NCBI GenBank assembly: GCA_021397835.1
Contig: JAJFZO010000566.1
Location: 6,510,001-6,574,000 of the forward strand
Length of the DNA stretch: 64,000 nt
Direction: 5' to 3'
Origin: Moringa oleifera
Taxonomy: Eukaryota > Streptophyta > Magnoliopsida > Brassicales > Moringaceae
Made by a program: the position numbers and the translations under genes. Below are positions 59,445 to 64,000 of the stretch, piece by piece; position 1 is the stretch's first letter, and every line of letters begins with the position of its first letter. A model generated the notes under the pieces. It had not been told where the DNA came from and did no database searches. It saw only the letters and a program-made list of their open reading frames with translations.

Positions 59445-59992
59445 GCAAACAAAAGCATTAAATGGATCATAAGAAAAATCACAGCAACATATTGGGATTG
59501 GCATGAGATCCTCTCATTAGCTTTGTACACATATTGGACATCGATTAGGAGATATCTACTAGGGTAACTACTTACTCTTTTCTCTATGGGTTAAAAGCTA
59601 TTTTTCTTATGCAACCTAAAATACGATCTCTCAAGGTCCTAAAAGACGTCGAGCCATAAAAAGCTGAGTAGATTCAGGCTAGGTATGATTGGCTCAGTTT
59701 AATTGATGAAAAATGGTTGAAAAACCTTTCTCATGGTTAAATGCACTAAAAGAGGATGGAAAGTGCCTATAACAAAACAGTACACCCTCAGACTTTCAAA
59801 GAAGGTGACTTGGTGGGGAAAAGAATTTTAAATAATGTCATCGATCCTAAAGGCAAATGGGCACTAAACTGGGAAGGTCCATACGTTATGAAAAAAGCAT
59901 TCTCTGATGGTGCACTTATGTTGGAAAAGATGGATAGGGACGAGTTGCCTAACCTTTTTTACTTCGATATGGTGAAAAGGTATTATGCTTGA
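59445..59992 (+). pseudogene. gypsy integrase C-terminal part, second copy
   Basis: It begins abruptly at the satellite edge with ANKSIKWIIRKITATYWDWH and EILSLALYTYWTSIRR, the usual (EA)ANKNIKKI...DWHEMLPFALxxYRTS region after the catalytic Glu. Frameshifts follow (LMQPKIRSLKVL, ARYDWLSLIDEKWLKNLSHG). The open frame 59756-59992 ends normally: MESAYNKTVHPQTFKEGDLV, GKRILNNVIDPKGKWALNWE, GPYVMKKAFSDGALMLEKMD and a final FDMVKRYYA. It is better preserved than the copy at 40820-42055. Confidence 0.93.
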
Positions 59993-60660
59993 AGACTTCA
60001 ACGAAATAAAGAAGCACCTAGTATATTCTATTGTTAAAAAAAAAAATTTATCTATCTAAGCTTAAATCTATGTAACTAAATGAAATGGACACCGCTAAGA
60101 ATAGCCCATGTTTGATTTATCTTTTTAATGTACAAATCCTCATACATATGCATAAAAGTCATTTGGATGATACCATTTTTTTATAGTCTGCCTTCTTTCT
60201 TTCTTTACTACTAAAAGTGCAACATTCATGTTTATGCACAAGGCATCAAAGGTCTATCTGATTGCATAGTACAAAGCATGGCAGCAATGAAAGGAATCAC
60301 TCAAATAAGAACAAACACAACTAATCTAAAATCAAGGAAACAGGACATTCTCGAGGAAACATAGAGTGATATACAAAAGTGAGGGTGTACAACCTAATGA
60401 GTCTCGATTGTTAAAAGTATTCTCGCTCATGCTACCCAAATGGATCATTTCTCTCATAAAAAGTGAAGTTTATTCATCTTATTAATGAAAAAGTTAGGCC
60501 AAAGGTCGAGGATTAAAGAATGGATGACTAGATAACCTGATAGGAAAAATAATATAAAAAGATACTTAAAATTCTTTATCAACAATTATACATGACATTC
60601 ATGCATGCATACATCATGTTTATGTGAAATCAAATCCCATAGGGATGTTGCCAAAGAGTC
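59993..60660 (+). other. Retrotransposon 3' untranslated region, second copy
   Basis: Non-coding. It is collinear with 42056-42780 (shared GGCATCAAAGGT/GAGATCAAAGGT, GCAATGAAAG and GAGG(A)AACAT(A/T)..AGTGATATACAAAA words). It has an oligo-A tract at about 60037-60047. Confidence 0.75.
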
Positions 60661-61197
60661 AAAAAATCCATAACCTCAAATATGACTAGTTCACTACCTC
60701 ACATCGGGCATTGTTACCAAAACTCAAATGTAGCTGGCTTTAGGCCTCACAACGAGTATTATTTGTATTACAAATGTGATTTGCATAGATATCACAACGG
60801 CTTTCAAATGTAGCTCAGACATTGAGTCTAGTAATTATAATTATGATTAATATTACTCCACCTTGTTGGCACCATATTCGTTATGTCACAGAGGGCAGCC
60901 TTGCCTTGGATGTGGCTCCTTTCTTGCCCCACATTAAGCAATTCCACTCCCATCAACATCATGCATCTTTATATCACAGATCTACATTGGCACCATGTCC
61001 ATTATGTCACAGAAGGCATTTTAATCTTATAAGTCCCAGTCGGTACCTTATCCATCATGTCATGGAGAGTAATCTCACCTCAGGTGTGGTTGCTTTCACA
61101 CCCCACACCAAGCAACTCCATTATAGATATGGTTGCTTTCATGTGCCATATCGAGCACTCTTGCCTTAAATGAGACTACTTTCATGCTTCTCATCAG
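60661..61197. repeat. Minisatellite A, second shorter array
   Basis: Diverged copies of the units seen at 42781-44400 occur (ACTACCTCACATCGGGCATT, CTTAAATGAGACTACTTTCA, TGCTTCTCATCAGGCA). The middle part holds a variant with CACCATGTCCATTATGTCAC repeats. The open frame at 60822-61169 is a repeat reading. Confidence 0.8.
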
Positions 61198-62055
61198 GCA
61201 AAACCTTACAAAATCCCACTAGGCCAATTTTATGCCTAGGTCAAGTTTTACCCTAGGCCCAAAATCCCACCAGACCCATTTAATATTTATACTCATTTGT
61301 ACCTATAATTATTCTATTAAGGCCATATATAACTAGAATAAAAATCCCATTAGGCCCATTTTATACCTAGGCTTACTTCCATTAGGGTAAATTGTATCTA
61401 GGCTTAATTCCATTGTGACCACTTACATCTAGGCCTAAAATCCCACTAGTCCCATTTTATACCTAGACCTACTTCTACCTTAGGCCAAAAATTCCACTAG
61501 GCCCCTTTCATACGTAAGGCAACTTATACCCAGCCCAATTCCACAAGGGCCACATTACCTTAGGCCCAAAATCCCTATAGGCACACTTCATTCATAGACT
61601 TACTTCTATTAAGCTAAATTCCGCTAAGGCCAGTCGTACTTAGATTAGAAATCCCACCACACCTATTTTATACCTAGGCCTAGTTCCACTAGTGTTACTT
61701 ATACCAAGGCCACAATCCAACTAGGCCTATTTTACACTTAGGCCCACTTTTACCTTAGGACCAAAATCCAACAGGCCCATTTTATACATTGGTCCTTTTC
61801 TATAAAGGCTCAATTCCACTACAACCACTTGTAACTAGGCCCAAGATTCAATTAGGCATGTTTTATACTTAGGGCCAAAATCCCTTTAGTTCCATTTTAT
61901 ACGTAGGCCCGCCACTAGCTATTTGCATTATGACCACCTACACTTGAGTAAAATCCCACTAATCGAATTTTATACCATGGCCCAGTTATACCTTACGCCC
62001 AAAATCCTACTAGGCCATTTTATTCGTAAGCCCATTTGTACCTAGGACTAATTTT
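61198..62055 (-). repeat. Minisatellite B in inverted orientation
   Basis: Words such as AAAATCCCACTAGGCCCATT, TTATACCTAGGCCTA and CACTTATACC are the exact complements of the units at 52863-59444. The array is about 0.86 kb. It abuts minisatellite A within a few bases at about 61198. Confidence 0.93.
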
Positions 62056-62510
62056 AGTATGGCTATAGACATATAATTTGGCACTAACATTAAGTTGGAA
62101 AGAATTTAGAGATAGTTGAATGACAAATCTTTTCAAATCGAGATCATACTGCAAGTATCAACATCAGGATTGTTTATTAAACTCAAGATCAAGATTATAT
62201 GTTGAGTTCGAGGTCAAGTTATGTTGCTAACTTTGAGATCAAGCATGTTCCAAATCAAGGTTATACTTTTACCTTGATTATAGGTCGAGCACACTTACAC
62301 CCCAATGACAAGTAAGGATTAGCTTGATGAGTGGATTCTACCTCGATATAGGTTGAGAATAGCTTAATGAGCAAATTGCTTGAGTGGCTGGTCGAGAATA
62401 GTATAATGACAAATTCTTTTTGATGTTAAATTGGGTAAAAATACAAAATACACAAAGAGGGGTCACCATTAGTTCTTGATCTCACATTAAGCTTGATCTC
62501 TAATATGGTT
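62056..62510. other. Degenerate GATCAAG/TCGAGAT-rich sequence
   Basis: Short words such as GAGATCA, GAGGTCAAG, TTGAGAATAG(C/T) and ATGA(C/G)CAAATT recur irregularly, suggesting a decayed satellite. There is no coding sequence. Confidence 0.45.
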
Positions 62511-62514
62511 CATG

Positions 62515-62615
62515 ATCACATGAAGATTACCCTGATGTGCTTTACCTTGACATGGTTTACCTTGATGTGGTTTATGCCGATGTAGCTTGCCCCAATATGG
62601 TTTATCTTGACTCAT
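62515..62615. repeat. Short ~15-bp tandem repeat
   Basis: TGCTTTACCTTGACA, TGGTTTACCTTGATG, TGGTTTATGCCGATG, TAGCTTGCCCCAATA and TGGTTTATCTTGACT follow each other. On the minus strand they read as repeated H(K/Q)GK-type peptides in the frame 62729-62487; the coding potential is probably incidental. Confidence 0.75.
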
Positions 62616-64000
62616 ATTAAAGTTCAGGTATGCATCTGTTTTGAGAACAAAAATTGTGAAAACCCATGAAGCTAATGGAAAACTCACATAGATACCGTTC
62701 CAAAACTGTGATTTCCTTCCTCTGAGCATAGGTTTTTGAATTTCAAGATTTCGTTGATCTTAATCTCATCCATAAAGAGTGTGCATTATCCTATGATAAG
62801 TTTTTGAATTTCAAGATTGGATTGATTACACTACAACTCGTCTTTCTTTATAGTGGAATGTCAAATTTTGGCAGACCTTATTCTAGTTTTGTCATATAAG
62901 TAGACCTCTCAATCTTGATAGGAAAGAGACGAATAAAGGAATAATTAATCATTAATTAACATCAAACATTAGCCAGGAACCAAGTGTCAAAGAAGAACCA
63001 ATCCATCAAGCAATAATGAAGCACTATGCAATCACTATAATTTGTAACATGCAATTCATAGTCCCTAAAACTATGAATCACTACACCCACATAGCCATAT
63101 CTTTGCCACATAGTCAAATCTCCACAAGCACATCCCCAAATCTCTACATCTCGATTTCGACATCTCCAAATTTTTGCAACTAGCATCTTGAGATAGCACA
63201 TGGGTGTCAAAAGCTAATGTTATGAAGCTTCTCTAGGAGGCATTCTTGAAGTGGTTTACCTATTGTTTGGCAAAGAAGCAAGAATCGTGTTGAAAGTACC
63301 ACTATCTTTTAACTATTGATAATGAATGGAAAGATGATTGTCAAAATTTATTTTTCTGTTGCTGTTTATTTTACGATGAAATTCATGTCTATTTTTTAAA
63401 AAAATTGTTTTTGAGAAAGAGATTTGATGAAGTTCATATCCCAATCTCCAAATCAAAACACATTTGCTTTTTCAGAATATCGAAGAGCTAGTGTCAACTA
63501 AATTGAGATTCTAGCATAATATTACATAATAAACTTATTTTGGGACAAATATCAAACTATCGTAATTCAAGGGCACGAGGTCATTCTATTTAAATGGTAC
63601 CAATTTTTAGTTGCTTGTGGGAGGTCTAATCCTTCTTTGTGCATAATTGACTCCTGATTCTAGAACTTTTTGGATAGTAACCCACTACCTATTTTCAAAA
63701 GGAGTCTATCTTTACTTTCTTAAAAGAAAAAGAAGTTTTCAAATAAAATTGATGGTCAACCACACCATAAAAAATATTGGTGATGATTTCTTAATTTTCA
63801 TTGTAACCAAAAAAGAATCTTTCTCAAACTCAAGGCTCTTTGCCAAGAAAGAATTAGTTATGACAGTTGGTAATTCCATTTAGGGAATTTTTAAAGAGTT
63901 GAGCGAAACTTCAGTAGAATTAATATCATCTTTTGAAATTTTAATTTGACTTCGATCCTGATCATATACCCGATCTAAGGTTCGGATACCCAATGTTAAG
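62616..64000. other. Non-coding end of window, possible LTR remnants
   Basis: A direct repeat TTTTTGAATTTCAAGATT occurs at about 62732 and 62801. At about 63750 GGTCAACCACACCATAAAAA followed by ATATTGGTGATGATTTC resembles the LTR-end/primer-binding-site junction of Tat-like gypsy elements (..GGTGGCGACTCC), but it is decayed. Open frames at 62962-63210 and 63647-63883 match nothing known. Confidence 0.35.

Noticed and set aside
60822..61169. A 115-codon plus-strand frame with His/Pro/Ser-rich sequence
   Set aside because: It lies within minisatellite A and repeats with its units. The frames at 43301-43522 and 44195-44404 are similar artefacts.
1..64000. Organellar or bacterial DNA
   Set aside because: Introns with plant-type splice sites, CACTA and gypsy elements and AT-rich repeats show nuclear plant DNA. 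No tRNA or rRNA gene was recognised by eye.

Overview
This window is AT-rich nuclear DNA from a flowering plant, most likely a dicot. It looks like a transposon-dense, gene-poor (for example pericentromeric) region. The coding relics are of plant families: homomeric acetyl-CoA carboxylase, UGT87-type glycosyltransferase, subtilase, terpene synthase, cytosolic uS11, En/Spm (CACTA) transposases and Ty3/gypsy polyproteins. I see no intact protein-coding gene; every recognised gene is a fragment or is broken by stops and frameshifts.

Layout. (1) 1-6770: low-copy sequence with two unidentified candidate exons, two simple tandem duplications, then a strongly strand-asymmetric AT-rich repeat whose T-rich arm (about 2900-3425) is an inverted copy of A-rich segments at about 5040-6620. 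(2) 6770-23330: a tandem array of eleven degenerate units of roughly 0.65-0.95 kb. Each carries two adjacent exons of an ACC1-like acetyl-CoA carboxylase gene (biotin carboxylase domain) plus their introns; one intron holds a degenerate AGT/AGC trinucleotide tract. Unit 10 is still followed by four more ACC1 exon relics. (3) 7654-14543: a CACTA-type element sits inside the intron of unit 2, bounded by CATTA...TAGTA ends and a 3-bp TTA target duplication. It carries a decayed Ulp1-like protease and pieces of at least four host genes in a nested order: subtilase, inside it a UGT87 gene on the minus strand, inside that uS11 and terpene synthase exons.

(4) 23330-34640: a second En/Spm-type element on the minus strand with a Transposase_24-type gene, a TNP2 transposase gene, three ~290-bp tandem repeats on its 5' side and, just beyond, a perfect 34-bp palindrome. 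(5) 34740-46900: a decayed Ty3/gypsy element that looks Tat-like (gag, protease, RT, RNase H, integrase on the plus strand), followed by a ~1.6-kb minisatellite in its 3' untranslated region and antisense open frames. (6) 46900-64000: fragments of further related gypsy elements dominated by minisatellites. The largest, 52863-59444, is built from ~16-17-bp variants rich in GGCCTAGG, TATAAAATGG and TGGGCC, and it ends exactly inside an integrase reading frame. A shorter inverted stretch of the same satellite lies at 61198-62055.

The most notable observations are the exon-pair amplification of ACC1, the nested multi-gene capture inside the CACTA element, and the TATA/TGGGCC satellite with its inverted partner. 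Identifications rest on recognising protein motifs by eye; no database search was run.
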